Assembly (NCBI GenBank): GCA_003263845.1 | Contig: JYJN01000105.1 | Location: 1-58,729, forward strand | DNA: 58,729 nt | Source of the DNA: Vibrio aestivus | GTDB lineage: Bacteria; Pseudomonadota; Gammaproteobacteria; Enterobacterales; Vibrionaceae | Direction of reading: 5' to 3' | Shown here: piece after piece, positions 12,005 through 22,666 of the stretch | Layout: every line of letters begins with the position of its first letter | Position numbering within the stretch: the first letter of the stretch is position 1 | Translations under genes and position numbers: made by a program | The notes under the pieces: model-generated | Database searches by the model: none | Seen by the model: only the letters and a program-made list of their open reading frames with translations | Told to the model about the DNA's origin: nothing

Positions 12005-14802
12005 ATGACCAGATATGGCTTACGCGCCCGCGTTATCACTCTAACTCTTGCCCCAACCTTAATTATTGGGTTGCTGCTTAGTGCATTTTTCTCATTCAAC
12101 CGCTACCAAGACCTTGAACGTCAGGTCATCAGTTCCGGCTTGAATATCGTTGAGCCTTTGGCCATTGCTAGTGAAGATGGCTTAAGAAACCAGAGCCGAG
12201 AGTCCGTTCGACGCCTAATTGGCTATGCGCACCGAAAAAACTCACGCTTCGTACGTAGTATTGCGGTGTTTGATTTCAAACATGACCTCTTCGTAACGTC
12301 GAATTTTCACCCTAATTTCGAGACCCTGACTTTCCCCAAAGACGCACCTATCCCACTGATTGGTTCGTCTCATATTGATGAGCAAACGTTAGTGTTACGA
12401 GTGCCGATTTTGGCGGAAGGGTCATTTCTAGGTACTCCTTCTGGCCAGCAGCCACCGAACCAAGCGCTCGGTTATATTGCCATTGAGTTAGATCTGTCTT
12501 CATTGCGACTTCAACAGTACCAAGAAGTCTTTGCTGCCTTCCTTGTGCTTCTTTCTGGGCTCGGATTATCAGGTGTGTTTGCCTTTAGATTAATGCATGA
12601 TGTCACTCGCCCAATCACACACATGAAAAATATGGTCGACCGAATTCGACGCGGCCACATTGACGTGCGTATCGAAGGCAAGATGCACGGAGAGCTTGAT
12701 TCATTGAAAAATGGTATCAACTCGATGGCGGTTTCACTCTCTGAGTATCACGTTGAAATGCAGCACAGTATCGACCAAGCCACATCAGACTTACGTGAAA
12801 CCCTTGAGCAGCTAGAGATCCAGAACGTAGAGCTCGATATCGCGAAAAAACGTGCTCAAGAAGCGGCACGGGTGAAATCAGAATTCTTGGCTAACATGTC
12901 TCATGAGCTAAGAACGCCACTTAATGGAGTTATAGGTTTTACTCGACAGATGCTAAAAACTCAGCTCACCAATAGTCAAACTGATTACCTTCAAACCATT
13001 GAGAAGTCGGCCAATAACCTACTCAATATCATCAATGATATTTTGGACTTCTCTAAGCTTGAAGCTGGTAAGTTGGCACTTGAAAACATTCCGTTTGAGT
13101 TCCAAGAAAGCCTAGCTGAAGTTGTTAGCCTGCAAGCCACCAGCGCGCACGAGAAAGGGTTGGAGCTTACTCTTAAGGTCGATCCTAAAATTCCAACTGG
13201 GCTTGTTGGCGATCCACTTCGAATTCAGCAAGTACTGACCAATCTTGTTGGCAACTCAATCAAATTTACCGAACGTGGCAACATTGATATTAGCGTTGAG
13301 CTGCGATCTCAGAAAGACGACTCTGTTGAGCTTCAATTCATGGTTCGTGATACGGGTATCGGTATCTCAGAGCGCCAGCAAGCGCAGTTGTTCCAAGCCT
13401 TTAGTCAAGCTGATGCGAGTATTTCCCGTCGTTATGGCGGTACTGGACTTGGCCTTGTTATTACCCAGAAGCTAGTTAGCCAAATGGGTGGTGAAATCAG
13501 CCTGACCAGTAGACTTCACCAGGGTTCTACCTTCTGGTTTACCATCAGGCTGCATGCGACTGATATGCCAGTAAGCGACCTTCTAAATACTCAATCACTG
13601 AAGCATCGCCAATTGCTGCTTATCGAACCAAACATGCAAGCGGCCTCTGTCACTCAGCAAATGTTGGTTCAGGAAGCGTAGCGGTGACATATCGTTCCGC
13701 TCTGCCTGAGCAAGTTGAGCAGTACGACTATGTATTGTTTAACCTAGCACCAAGTGGCGATTACGATACCTCAACAGTAGAGGGCTGGGTTGAATCGGCT
13801 CAAACCATGAGTAGCAACGTTATAGTGGGGATACCAAGTACCGCGTTAGCATTGTCCGATCACCTGATCCAGAAATTCCAAGTTCAATGTGTCACTAAAC
13901 CTCTTGCTCGTAAGAAACTATTGCAGATTATGGTGGCCAATGAACCACCAAGTTTCCTACTTGAGAACATAGAAGACAATGTCAGCGACCAACTAAAAGA
14001 CCAAGCTCCAATCACTGTCATGGCGGTGGATGATAACCCGGCGAACTTGAAACTTATCACCGCACTACTCAAAGAACGCGCTGAGCATGTTGTGTCATGC
14101 ACAAGTGGTAAAGATGCTGTGGAGCAAGCCCAAAAACGTAAGTTCGACATCATTCTTATGGATATTCAGATGCCGCACATGGACGGCGTGACAGCAAATC
14201 GCTTGATCAAGGAAACTGAGCTAAACGCGAATACGCCAGTCATTGCGGTAACCGCTCATGCAATGATGGGAGAGCGTGAACGCTTACTGAACGCAGGTAT
14301 GGATGACTACCTCACTAAACCCATTGAAGAACATATCTTGCAACAAGTCTTAGTTCATTGGGGGCCTGAAATCCCTGAGAACGTTGTTGAGAAGCTCGAT
14401 ATTGCAGCTCAAGTTCCTGAGGCGGAGATAACTCCTTCAGCTGAACCAGCTCATCAAAACATGATCATCGATTGGCAAGCGGCGCTGAAACAATCTGCGA
14501 ACAAAGAAGATTTAGCCAAAGATATGCTGCGCATGCTCACCGAGTCGATACCCGAAGTGGATGCCATTGTTGAAGCGGCTTTAGATGAGGAAGGTTATGA
14601 TGTCGACAACTTAATTCATCACATTCACAAACTGCATGGAAGCTGTTCATACAGCGGAGTGCCAAGACTTAAAAAAGTCTGTGCCGAGATAGAAAAGGCG
14701 CTGCGCTCGGGCTCCTCGATCGAAGATATTGAACCTGAGCTATTTGAGCTGCAAGATGAAATGGAAAAGGTTGTCGCTAGTGCCCAACCTTACATAAACT
14801 GA
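12005..14802 (+). CDS. barA: Hybrid sensor histidine kinase BarA, frameshifted in this sequence
   Basis: Membrane sensor that phosphorylates the response regulator UvrY/VarA, driving the Csr small-RNA cascade. N-terminus MTRYGLRARVITL with a membrane helix at about 10-30, a short periplasmic domain, a second helix near 175-195, HAMP to about 250, then HisKA with phospho-acceptor His300 in NMSHELRTPLNG and the HATPase boxes (DTGIGIS, GGTGLGL). A stop at 13679-13681 splits it. The remainder in the next frame has a receiver domain (MAVDDNPANLKL, phospho-Asp in ILMDIQMPHMDG) and an Hpt domain (IHKLHGSCSYSG). Adding one G at 13676 joins both parts (EGVAVTYRSALP). Repaired length is about 930 aa. 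Confidence 0.96.
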
Positions 14803-14875
14803 TATCCACACAACCGAGTATCAAATTTATTGAATCCCGGAATAGTCGAATAAACGATATTTAGAATACTAGCCC

Positions 14876-14917
14876 AGGCACTTCGTTCAGTAATGACACG
14901 AAGTGCCTATGATTTTT
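14876..14917 (+). terminator. Intrinsic terminator behind barA
   Basis: AGGCACTTCG, 13-base loop, CGAAGTGCCT, then ATGATTTTTC on the plus strand. Confidence 0.8.
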
Positions 14918-14936
14918 CTTAACTAGCCTTTTTGGC

Positions 14937-16166
14937 TTAGTCTGCTGCGCTAAAGTGATAGCTATTTTTTCCGTTGCCTTTTACCTGATACATAGCTTGA
15001 TCTGCACTATGAACCAAAGCTTCAATGTCAACATACTCTGCAGGGGCAGTCGCGATACCGACGCTGCAACCCACATGAACTGAGGCGTCTCCATACTGGC
15101 AGGGCATATTGGCAAGATCAATCAAATCCAAGGCCAATCGACGCAACAACGCAAGATCATTTCTCTGTAAAACCAGATAGACGACAAACTCATCGCCCCC
15201 TATACGCCCTACTGCGCCGGGCACATTACTCTCTGACTGCAAGGTTTGGAATCGCTCTGCCAAGGTTTTAAGCACTAAATCGCCAGCAGAGTGACCATGG
15301 GTGTCATTGACGAGCTTGAAACCATCAAGATCCACCAGAAGGAGTGCTATGTAGCGGCCAAAGTGACCCGCTTCTTCAATGTATTTCTCACAGCCCAAAC
15401 GATTTTTTAGCCCTGTTAATGTGTCTTGCTCCGCCATCGTTCGATAGTAGCGCTCCCACTTTTCCAACTGCGCTCTAAGCTCGCGCTCCCGCTCTATTGC
15501 CTGATTTGAGTTAGTGATAAAAGTGTTTACGCTATGCACCACCACACCCAGCTCGTTATGTTCATTGTGTTTATCGATGGGGATCATTTCCCTGCGTCCC
15601 GGTGTGACCGAATACACAGCCTGAGACAAAGCTTTTAATGGACCACCAACCACACGCTTAAAGACGGCCACCAAAGCGACAACGGTGAGAAAAAACTGGA
15701 TAAGAATAAATAAGACTTGGTCGAAAATTTTACTCAATGCTTGTCTTTGCAGCACTTTGTGGTTGTCATGAATGTAGAGCGTGCCTAGGGGCATCCCATC
15801 GGTGGGAGAGTAGAGACGATACTTGTTAGCTTTCTTCCAAACATCTTGTTCATCTTCAATCATCATGGTTGAAGCAAAGACCACCCCATCATCGCTTTCT
15901 AATTTAACGGCATCGATCTCCTCATGTAGCAGCAAGGATGTAATAACTTCGTCTGCGATCTCTTTATTACTCACATAAAGCGCAATAGAAGCATTGCTCG
16001 ATAAAGAAAGTGCGAGCTTTTTTTCAAGCTCTTTATGATTCTTATCCGCCTGAATAAAACCGATGGGCACCAATAGCAACAAAATCACAAACAAATAGAT
16101 CAGCGCCAAAATCGATACGATCTTTAGCAACTGATTCGACAAAGATTGTGAGTGTGGTTTATTCAT
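14937..16166 (-). CDS. Membrane diguanylate cyclase (GGDEF protein)
   Basis: A 409-aa protein with an N-terminal membrane helix (ILALIYLFVILLLLVPIGFI cut at 20, residues about 16-36), an extracytoplasmic CHASE8-like segment, a second helix near 150-168, a HAMP-like linker, a coiled coil near 230, and a GGDEF domain. The catalytic motif is intact (GRIGGDEFVVY), as are DTLTGLKNR and DLDGFKLVNDTHGH. It should make cyclic di-GMP. The allosteric RxxD inhibitory site is not present before GGDEF. It overlaps the preceding phosphate-binding-like gene by 8 bp, so the two are probably translated together, with the binding protein a likely partner of the sensor domain (inference). Confidence 0.9.
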   Translation of the reverse strand: MNKPHSQSLSNQLLKIVSILALIYLFVILLLLVPIGFIQADKNHKELEKKLALSLSSNASIALYVSNKEIADEVITSLLLHEEIDAVKLESDDGVVFASTMMIEDEQDVWKKANKYRLYSPTDGMPLGTLYIHDNHKVLQRQALSKIFDQVLFILIQFFLTVVALVAVFKRVVGGPLKALSQAVYSVTPGRREMIPIDKHNEHNELGVVVHSVNTFITNSNQAIERERELRAQLEKWERYYRTMAEQDTLTGLKNRLGCEKYIEEAGHFGRYIALLLVDLDGFKLVNDTHGHSAGDLVLKTLAERFQTLQSESNVPGAVGRIGGDEFVVYLVLQRNDLALLRRLALDLIDLANMPCQYGDASVHVGCSVGIATAPAEYVDIEALVHSADQAMYQVKGNGKNSYHFSAAD

Positions 16167-16569
16167 TAATTTTAAGGATCACTTTCAGTTCTGAATCCAC
16201 AGGGGGCTGCTCGGTCATATAACCAATCGCATTGGCATTCAAAGTCAACTTTTCAATCAGCTCTTGTTGCGTCTCGATTTTTTCAGGCTCACGCATACTC
16301 CCAGAAAATTTAAGCCGCGCCCAATAAGCATTCACTTGACTCTCTCCCATATTGACCACCGCTTGAAAAAAGCGCCCTCGGATACCACCTTCTCTATCAA
16401 GCACCTCATCGACATAGACGCCACCAATCGCTTTACGTCGGCCAAGATAGAGTTCAGCAACACTGTCTACTGAGGAGACTTCCAATTGGCTGCTTTTATG
16501 AGCAACCACATAGAAGTCCGCGAAAACCGGCATACTTGCCATTAAGGTTAAGAGGAGTAAATATCTCAT
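16159..16569 (-). CDS. Small periplasmic phosphate-ABC substrate-binding-like protein
   Basis: A 136-aa protein with signal peptide MRYLLLLTLMASMPVFA. The body (VAELYLGRRKAIGG, RGRFFQAV, YWARLKFSG, NAIGYM) resembles one lobe of PstS-like periplasmic phosphate-binding proteins, but at less than half the usual length; no transporter genes are near. It lies 10 bp behind a porin-like gene and overlaps the diguanylate cyclase gene. The arrangement suggests a sensory or accessory subunit rather than a transport component. Ligand unknown. Confidence 0.75.
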   Translation of the reverse strand: MRYLLLLTLMASMPVFADFYVVAHKSSQLEVSSVDSVAELYLGRRKAIGGVYVDEVLDREGGIRGRFFQAVVNMGESQVNAYWARLKFSGSMREPEKIETQQELIEKLTLNANAIGYMTEQPPVDSELKVILKINE

Positions 16570-16579
16570 TCGCTCCCCC

Positions 16580-17852
16580 TTAGAAAATAAAGTTCAAGTT
16601 GAGTGTATAAACTTGAGCATCGCTTTCGCTTGCAAAGCGATCCACCGAAGCTGCCCACAACCCATAACCAAACGGACTAATCTCAACATGATCAATTTGC
16701 GCCTTGAGTGCGATATTCGAGGTCACATCCCAACGTAAACCAAATGAATAAGTCGCTTGGTCTACCCGAACAGCATGTATCCCTGCAATGCTCGATAGCT
16801 GTAGAACAGCTAAGCTAGGGTCAACAGCCCCCAGTTCGTTTGCGCTGAATAAGCATCATTGGTGGCATTAAACAGACCATACATTACATATGGAGTGAAT
16901 TGACTAAAGGTATGGCCAACTATGGCGTATCCTCCGTAGCCTTGCGGAATTGACTCCTTTTTAGCGTCCACAAAGAACACTTCCGATTGCATTGTCCACT
17001 GGCCATCGAAATACCCAACCGCAGATTGATAGTAATCAATTCTTTCACCTCTGATAGTTAAATGATCAGCAATAGTTGCTGCTTCATCACTGACACCGGG
17101 AATTCCTAGATGAGATACTTGAACAATCTGGTCTTGCAGATTCTGCATAGTCTGAGACTGATTAACGGTCAGTGACCCCACATAAGCATAGGAAAGCTGG
17201 TACTTCCAGTTGCCATGAATAACGTCAAATGAAAGGCCTAAAACGTCTTCGATATCTGTACTAAACCGATCGCCTGTAAGCGATAGTTCACCCTCTTCAC
17301 TATTTCGACCAAATTGAATATTGCTTGCCAATTAAAGTAAGGATTATTTGAATAGTATGTCGCACCGATTCCGTCTAATGAATTAAACACGACACTGCCA
17401 TACAGTTCCTGTGGGGGCCTAACCCACAAGTGTGCATAATCTATATTTCGACTGTCCGCCGCAGCATAAGCAGTGACACCTATTCTACCCGCTCGTAACT
17501 CCCAACTAGCATTAGGTGTAAAACGGATAAACGCTAGTTCAGTTAATGTGTCTAGGTTATGTTCAACACTATCATCTAGCACCCATTGAGCTGTAGCTGA
17601 CCAGCTGCGATTAAAAGTACCATCTAACTGAATACCAAGGTTGGAGTCTGTTCCAAACGAGCCATTATCACTGGTATCAGCAGTGCGAGTAATATCTCTT
17701 AGGTAAGCCAGGTTTTCTTCACTCTCATAGGTATAACCGAGCGTTCCAAATCCGGACGTAGACCAATCCATTGCATAGCTCGTTGAGCTCACAATAAATA
17801 AGGAAATAAATAGAAAGTAGAGTTTTATCTGAACTAGAGCGCCTCGCCCCAT
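16580..17852 (-). CDS. Porin-like outer-membrane beta-barrel protein, twice frameshifted
   Basis: First gene of a three-gene operon. Signal peptide to SYA near residue 28, then MDWSTSGFGTLGYTYES and many alternating beta-strand segments (WELRAGRIGVTAYAAADS, ELYGSVVFNSLDGIGATYYS split over two strands). The C-terminus restored in the third frame reads VYTLNLNFIF, the terminal-Phe pattern recognised by BamA. Two breaks: near 17328 (a G missing, giving FNWASNIQFG) and in the five-base run 16828-16832 (a G missing, giving NWGAVDPSLAVLQ). The repaired protein is about 425 aa. It may be a selective channel or a non-channel barrel; no specific substrate can be assigned. Confidence 0.82.
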
Positions 17853-17978
17853 GATATGCCATCCTTTGCAAAGACTCGTATAACGAAGTGGCTGCTAACA
17901 GCTATCAAGACCAGAATTTCAGCACGTTAAAAGCAGCAACCTTGTAATTAGTGTAGCAATAGCACTCAAAAACGAGAC

Positions 17979-18001
17979 AAAAAAAACGGCCATCAGGCCG
18001 T
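17979..18001 (-). terminator. Intrinsic terminator behind acpS
   Basis: Minus strand CGGCC, four-base loop, GGCCG, followed by eight Ts, starting just after the repaired acpS stop. Confidence 0.85.
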
Positions 18002-18002
18002 C

Positions 18003-18382
18003 TTACTTTTCTAAGATGACAGTGGCCACTGCATAGTGGCGCTCGTCAGATATCGAGAGATGGATATGTTGCACGCCTTTTGATTGCGCAATCGAAGCGG
18101 CAATTTGAGCCAATTCCAATATGGGGCACCAAATTCATCATTGGAGATAATGAAGTCTTGGAAAGTGACGCCTTTGGCAATACCAGTTCCAAGGGCCTTT
18201 GAAGCCGCTTCTTTAACGGCGAAGCGCTTGGCAAGGTAACGCCCTTTTTGCTTTAAGCCCGCATACACTGACATTTCAGACTCCGTCAGAATGCGCGACG
18301 CAAATGCGTCGCCACTGCGTTCGAGCGCTTTTTCTATGCGCGCGATTTCTGCGATGTCAGTGCCGATTCCCACAATTGCCAT
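18003..18382 (-). CDS. acpS: Holo-[acyl-carrier-protein] synthase, frameshifted in this sequence
   Basis: Transfers 4'-phosphopantetheine from CoA to acyl carrier protein, needed for fatty-acid synthesis. N-terminus [20 protein letters not shown] with the Mg-binding Asp, and [17 protein letters not shown] with the conserved Glu. After FGAP the frame is lost. Adding one C to the run at 18123-18126 gives [13 protein letters not shown]...[21 protein letters not shown] sequence ending VILEK and TAA at 18003, i.e. 126 aa as in E. coli. The gene is essential in relatives, so a real knock-out is unlikely. It lies 3 bp behind pdxJ. Confidence 0.95.
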
Positions 18383-18385
18383 AGC

Positions 18386-19116
18386 TTATTTACGCGCCGC
18401 TTCCATCACAGCTTTCATGTCCGCTACCGCTTTATGCAGACCATCAAATACTGCGCGGCCAATAATAGAGTGACCAATGTTAAGCTCGTAAATTTCTGGC
18501 AGTGCAGCGATTGGAGCAACGTTGTGATACGTCAAGCCGTGACCTGCATTGACTGTGATGCCAGATCATGAGCATAGCTGGCACCCGCTGCAATCTTCTT
18601 AAGCTCATCTTGTTGGTCTTCTTCGGTTTCCGCATCCGCGTAATGTCCTGTGTGTAGCTCAATGAATGGCGCTTCACACGCTTTTGCCGCGTCAATTTGC
18701 TCACGGTCAGCATCAATAAACAGAGAAACTTTGATGCCTGCTTCGTTAAGCTTTTTCGTTGCCGCTTTCACTTTTTCTAGCTGGCCAACCACGTCTAAAC
18801 CACCTTCTGTGGTCAGCTCTTCACGCTTTTCAGGTACCAGACACACAAACTCAGGCTTGGTCTTAAGCGCGATTTCAACCATTTCATCCGTCACGGCCAT
18901 CTCTAGGTTCATACGCGTTTGCAATGTCTCGCGTAGAATTCGTACATCGCGATCTAAGATATGGCGACGATCTTCACGTAGGTGAATCGTGATACCGTCT
19001 GCACCAGCGCGCTCGGCAATCTCAGCCGCGTGAACTGGGTCTGGGTACTTAGTACCACGTGCATTTCGCAATGTTGCGATGTGATCAATATTAACGCCTA
19101 GGTAGATTGCGCTCAT
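18386..19116 (-). CDS. pdxJ: Pyridoxine 5'-phosphate synthase, frameshifted in this sequence
   Basis: Condenses 1-deoxyxylulose 5-phosphate with 3-amino-2-oxopropyl phosphate in vitamin B6 synthesis. [20 protein letters not shown] with the catalytic Asp-His pair, [25 protein letters not shown] and IELHTGHYA are all present. The reading breaks after HDL; adding a C at 18561-18562 (GGG on the coding strand) gives [20 protein letters not shown] and runs to KAVMEAARK and TAA at 18386. Repaired length is 243 aa, the family norm. It overlaps the recO stop by 4 bp and feeds directly into acpS, as in E. coli. Confidence 0.95.
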
Positions 19117-19840
19117 TTTCCAATACTCCGTGCTTTAGGAAGGCCGACTCTTGAGATAAACAACTCTCGGCTTTTTAAAGGTTTGCCGCCAAGATACGGC
19201 TTTAAGGCTATTCGTGTAAAGCGTTTTGCAGCGCTCAACTGCTCTTTCGTGATGAAACGACGCTCACTGATGGCAATCAATTCATCACCCAAAAATGTCA
19301 GATTGTCGCGTCTAACAGAGGCGATAAAACCTTTTTGCTCTCTATAACGATACGTCATCGTTGGTTCAATCGGTTCACCCGTACCAGCACAATGCAAGAA
19401 ATCCACGCCGTACCCTAAAGACGACAGCACCGCGAGTTCGAAACGTCGCAGGGCAGGTTCAGGTTGGTACATTGTGCAAGCTCAGTTAATGCATGTAAGT
19501 AGTCATGGAAAAGTGCAGGCATAGGCTCTTCAGCCGCTAATACTCTGCCGACAAGTTCATTCACATACATCGCTGAATAGAGGTTAATGCCAGTTAAGGG
19601 CAACCCCAAACTGATGGGTTCCGCTTGGCGCAACGTTTTCATTGAGCCTTTGCCCGACCACTTGAGCAGCAAGGGTGTGAATGGCTGCAATGCTCCTTTC
19701 AAGGTGGAACGCTTACTGCGTGCCCCTTTAGACATCAAGGTTAAGCGACCATACTCTTCACTGAAAACGTCAAGAATCAAACTAGATTCACTATAGGGGC
19801 GACGATGCAATACAAAGCATCGCTGTAATCCATCGCTCAT
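19113..19840 (-). CDS. recO: DNA repair protein RecO, frameshifted in this sequence
   Basis: Works with RecR to load RecA on SSB-coated gaps (RecFOR pathway). The N-terminal OB-fold part ([39 protein letters not shown]) is in one frame up to LTELAQCTN; the helical C-terminal part ([33 protein letters not shown]) is in another. Adding one C at 19462-19463 joins them as [13 protein letters not shown]. Repaired length is about 242 aa. Belongs to the rnc-era-recO-pdxJ-acpS cluster. Confidence 0.95.
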
Positions 19841-19859
19841 TGTTCACCCCTACAGATCG

Positions 19860-19888
19860 TAAAAGAGAGAGTTTACACTCTCTCTTTT
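19860..19888 (-). terminator. Hairpin between era and recO
   Basis: Inverted repeat AAAGAGAGAG / CTCTCTCTTT with A and T tracts on both sides. It can terminate on either strand; on the minus strand it would limit read-through from era to recO. Confidence 0.6.
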
Positions 19889-19939
19889 GTTATTCGTACT
19901 TAAAAGTAATCGAACGTTAGTTGGCATACTCAGGCGAGC

Positions 19940-20929
19940 TTAAAGGTCATCGATGTAGCCTAATGAACGTAAGGCACGCTCATCATCTGCCCAACCAGAT
20001 TTCACTTTAACCCAAGTTTCTAAGTACACTTTACGGCCAAATAGCTCTTCCATATCAAGGCGCGCTTCACGACCAATCGTCTTGATCTTCTCACCGCCTT
20101 TGCCGATGACCATTTTCTTCTGACCGCTACGTTCAACCAAGATCAGACCATTAATATGGAAACCGTCTGTTTCTGGGTTGTAGTCGAAACGCTCAATCTC
20201 TACCGTCACTGAGTATGGCAGCTCATCACCAGTAAAACGCATCAATTTTTCACGCAAAATCTCAGAAGCCATAAAGCGTTGCGAACGATCAGTCACGTAC
20301 TCTTCCGGGAAATGATGGGTTGCTTTTGGCAGGTACTCGCGTACGTGCTTGCGCAATACATCAATATTTTTACCGTGTTTAGCAGAAATAGGCACAACGT
20401 CAACGAAGTCCATCTTCTTCGACATCTCCATCATGTGCAGCATCACATCATTACGATCTGAGACGTTGTCTACTTTGTTGACACACAACACAACGGGGAA
20501 GTTAGACTTCTGCAGCTTAGTCAGCACCATCTCATCATCTGGTGTCCACTGAGTGCCATCCACTAAGAAAAACACTAGGTTCACATCGCTCAAAGAAGAG
20601 TTTGCTGCACGGTTCATCAAACGGTTTATCGCGCGCTTCTCTTCAATATGAAGACCTGGAGTATCAACAAAAATTGCTTGGTAATCCCCGTCCGTATCGA
20701 CACCCATAATACGGTGACGAGTGGTTTGAGGCTTACGTGAAGTGATCGAAATCTTTTGCCCTAAAATTTTGTTAAGGAGCGTCGATTTACCCACGTTTGG
20801 ACGACCTACAATCGCAACGAAACCACAATGTTGGTTTTCTGGATTGCTCTCTTCTGGGTTAGACGAGAAGTATGCGTCAATATCGAACTCAGCGTTATCC
20901 GCTGAGTTATTATCTTTTGAATCAGCCAT
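19940..20929 (-). CDS. era: GTPase Era
   Basis: GTPase that binds 16S rRNA 3' end during 30S assembly. G1 GRPNVGKS near residue 42, G3 DTPGLH, G4 NKVD, then a C-terminal KH domain ([20 protein letters not shown]). At 329 aa it is about 28 aa longer than E. coli Era, due to an acidic N-terminal extension ([20 protein letters not shown]). Its start overlaps the end of rnc by 8 bp, the usual rnc-era coupling. A shorter start is not obvious because the next Met lies inside the GTPase domain. Confidence 0.98.
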   Translation of the reverse strand: MADSKDNNSADNAEFDIDAYFSSNPEESNPENQHCGFVAIVGRPNVGKSTLLNKILGQKISITSRKPQTTRHRIMGVDTDGDYQAIFVDTPGLHIEEKRAINRLMNRAANSSLSDVNLVFFLVDGTQWTPDDEMVLTKLQKSNFPVVLCVNKVDNVSDRNDVMLHMMEMSKKMDFVDVVPISAKHGKNIDVLRKHVREYLPKATHHFPEEYVTDRSQRFMASEILREKLMRFTGDELPYSVTVEIERFDYNPETDGFHINGLILVERSGQKKMVIGKGGEKIKTIGREARLDMEELFGRKVYLETWVKVKSGWADDERALRSLGYIDDL

Positions 20930-21599
20930 TGGTCAGTTGCTCTAATGCTAGCTCAGCAGCCGCTTGTTCTGCCTTGCGGCGACTGGTACCTTTTCCAATT
21001 ACAGGCTTTCCTATTCCTGCTACTTCACACGAAACCGTAAACTCTTGGTTGTGTGCTTCACCTTTAATATTAGTCACTGTATAGACAGGAAGCGGTTTTC
21101 TTCGACCTTGAAGAAATTCCTGCAAACGTGTCTTCGGGTCTTTTTGCGAGACACCAGGCTGGATCGAATCAAGGCGAGTTTGATACCAGCTAAGAACGAT
21201 TCGTCTTGTTACCTCAATATCACTATCCAGATAGACAGCGCCAATGATGGCTTCAACGGCATCGGCAAGAATCGAGTCGCGGCGGAAGCCACCACTTTTC
21301 AATTCGCCTGGACCTAATTTTAAGTAATCTCCTAGTTCGAATTCACGACCTAGCTCAGCCAATGTATTACCGCGAACCAAGGTTGCGCGCATACGACTCA
21401 TATCACCTTCGTTTACCTTAGGAAAACGGTGGTAAAGATCATCAGCAATGACAAAACTTAAAATTGAATCGCCCAGAAATTCAAGACGTTCATTGTGCTT
21501 ACCATGCGCACTGCGATGAGTTAGCGCTAGGTGAATAAGGTCAGATTGATTAAACGTATAACCAATCTTTCTTTCTAATTTTTCAATTGGAGAATTCAT
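20922..21599 (-). CDS. rnc: Ribonuclease III
   Basis: Double-strand-specific endoribonuclease that processes rRNA precursors and many mRNAs. 225 aa. The RNase III signature is [14 protein letters not shown] near residue 36; the second metal-site region is [15 protein letters not shown]-terminal dsRNA-binding domain follows ([37 protein letters not shown]). Located between lepB and era. Its leader contains a perfect hairpin that may be a self-cleavage site. Confidence 0.98.
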   Translation of the reverse strand: MNSPIEKLERKIGYTFNQSDLIHLALTHRSAHGKHNERLEFLGDSILSFVIADDLYHRFPKVNEGDMSRMRATLVRGNTLAELGREFELGDYLKLGPGELKSGGFRRDSILADAVEAIIGAVYLDSDIEVTRRIVLSWYQTRLDSIQPGVSQKDPKTRLQEFLQGRRKPLPVYTVTNIKGEAHNQEFTVSCEVAGIGKPVIGKGTSRRKAEQAAAELALEQLTNG

Positions 21600-21639
21600 A
21601 CTCTCTCATTAGTTTCGTTTACAACTCTAAGTCGGAATT

Positions 21640-21662
21640 GTTGCAGCCACCTAGGCTGCAAC
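21640..21662 (-). other. Stem-loop in the rnc leader, possible RNase III self-processing site
   Basis: Perfect 9-bp stem GTTGCAGCC / GGCTGCAAC with a 5-base loop, 40 bp before the rnc start and 17 bp after the lepB stop. No T-tract follows, so it is not a plain terminator. E. coli rnc is autoregulated through cleavage of a leader stem; the same role is inferred by position only. Confidence 0.45.
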
Positions 21663-21679
21663 TTCTGCTATCTAAGAGT

Positions 21680-22576
21680 TTAGTTAATACCACCGATGCG
21701 GTTGAAACGCACACCCGTTGGAATCCATCCTGGTAGGATGCTGTTTGGATCGCGTTCGAACTCGAAGCTAATCCAAATTGCGACGGCTTTACCGACTAAG
21801 TTGCCTTCTGGAACAAAGCCCCAGTAACGACTGTCAGCACTGTTGTCGCGGTTATCACCCATCACAAAGTAGTGACCTTGTGGAACTACCCATTCGTTTA
21901 CGCCACCACGTGGTTGGTAAGAACCTACGCGATCACGGCGGATTGGGTTGATCAAAATTTGGTGTTCTTGCTCACCAAGCTGCTCGTTGAGCTGAATCAT
22001 TGGTACGCCGTCTTGAATGAATGCACTCTCAACCACATTGTGCAGTTTCACTGGCTTACATACATTCTCGCCTTGCGGCTGAATACAGATCTCTTTCTTA
22101 CCGCTGTAACGAACGGTATCACCCGGCAGGCCAACTACACGCTTGATGTAATCAATATTTGGCTGAGGTGGGTACTTAAATACTGCAACATCGCCACGCT
22201 CAGGTTTACCCGTTTCCACTAACTGGTTACGCCAAACCGGATCTTTTAATCCATAGGCGTACTTTTCAACAAGAATAAAGTCACCGACCAACAATGTTGG
22301 CAACATGGATTCCGATGGGATTTGGAATGGCTCATAAATAAATGAACGCAAAACCAGAACAAACGCAATAACTGGGAAAATCGATACACTGTTCTCTACC
22401 CACCAAGGCTGCTGTTGTGCTTTCTCGATAGTTGCTTCATCCAAATCATTGGTTTGCTCTTGAGCTTGCTGCAGATTCTGCTGACGTTTCTTAGCCCAAA
22501 CTAGCTTTTCTAAAGCCCAAACAATACCGGTCACCAAAGTAACTAAAACCAGAATCAGTGAGAATGTATTCGCCAT
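21680..22576 (-). CDS. lepB: Signal peptidase I
   Basis: Removes signal peptides from exported proteins at the inner-membrane outer face. 298 aa with an N-terminal helix (TFSLILVLVTLVTGIVWAL), a cytoplasmic stretch, and a second helix near 68-84. The catalytic Ser is in QIPSESMLPTLLVGDFI, the general-base Lys in YIKRVVGLPGD, and box E is YFVMGDNRDNSADSR. Lies between lepA and rnc, as in E. coli. Confidence 0.98.
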   Translation of the reverse strand: MANTFSLILVLVTLVTGIVWALEKLVWAKKRQQNLQQAQEQTNDLDEATIEKAQQQPWWVENSVSIFPVIAFVLVLRSFIYEPFQIPSESMLPTLLVGDFILVEKYAYGLKDPVWRNQLVETGKPERGDVAVFKYPPQPNIDYIKRVVGLPGDTVRYSGKKEICIQPQGENVCKPVKLHNVVESAFIQDGVPMIQLNEQLGEQEHQILINPIRRDRVGSYQPRGGVNEWVVPQGHYFVMGDNRDNSADSRYWGFVPEGNLVGKAVAIWISFEFERDPNSILPGWIPTGVRFNRIGGIN

Positions 22577-22602
22577 TGACTTCCCTTATCTTAAAAATAC
22601 GA

Positions 22603-22630
22603 AAGTGAAAGAGCCTAGACCCTTTCACTT
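22603..22630 (-). terminator. Weak hairpin between lepA and lepB
   Basis: AAGTGAAAG / CTTTCACTT stem with a 10-base loop. The T-tract on the minus strand is broken (TCGTATTTTT), so it may only attenuate. Confidence 0.4.
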
Positions 22631-22666
22631 ACTGTTATTCAGCTATTTGTGTGAAACAACTGTGCT

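Noticed and set aside
13660..13690. Programmed frameshift in barA
   Set aside because: No slippery heptamer or pseudoknot; the same kind of break hits many unrelated genes, so an error is simpler.
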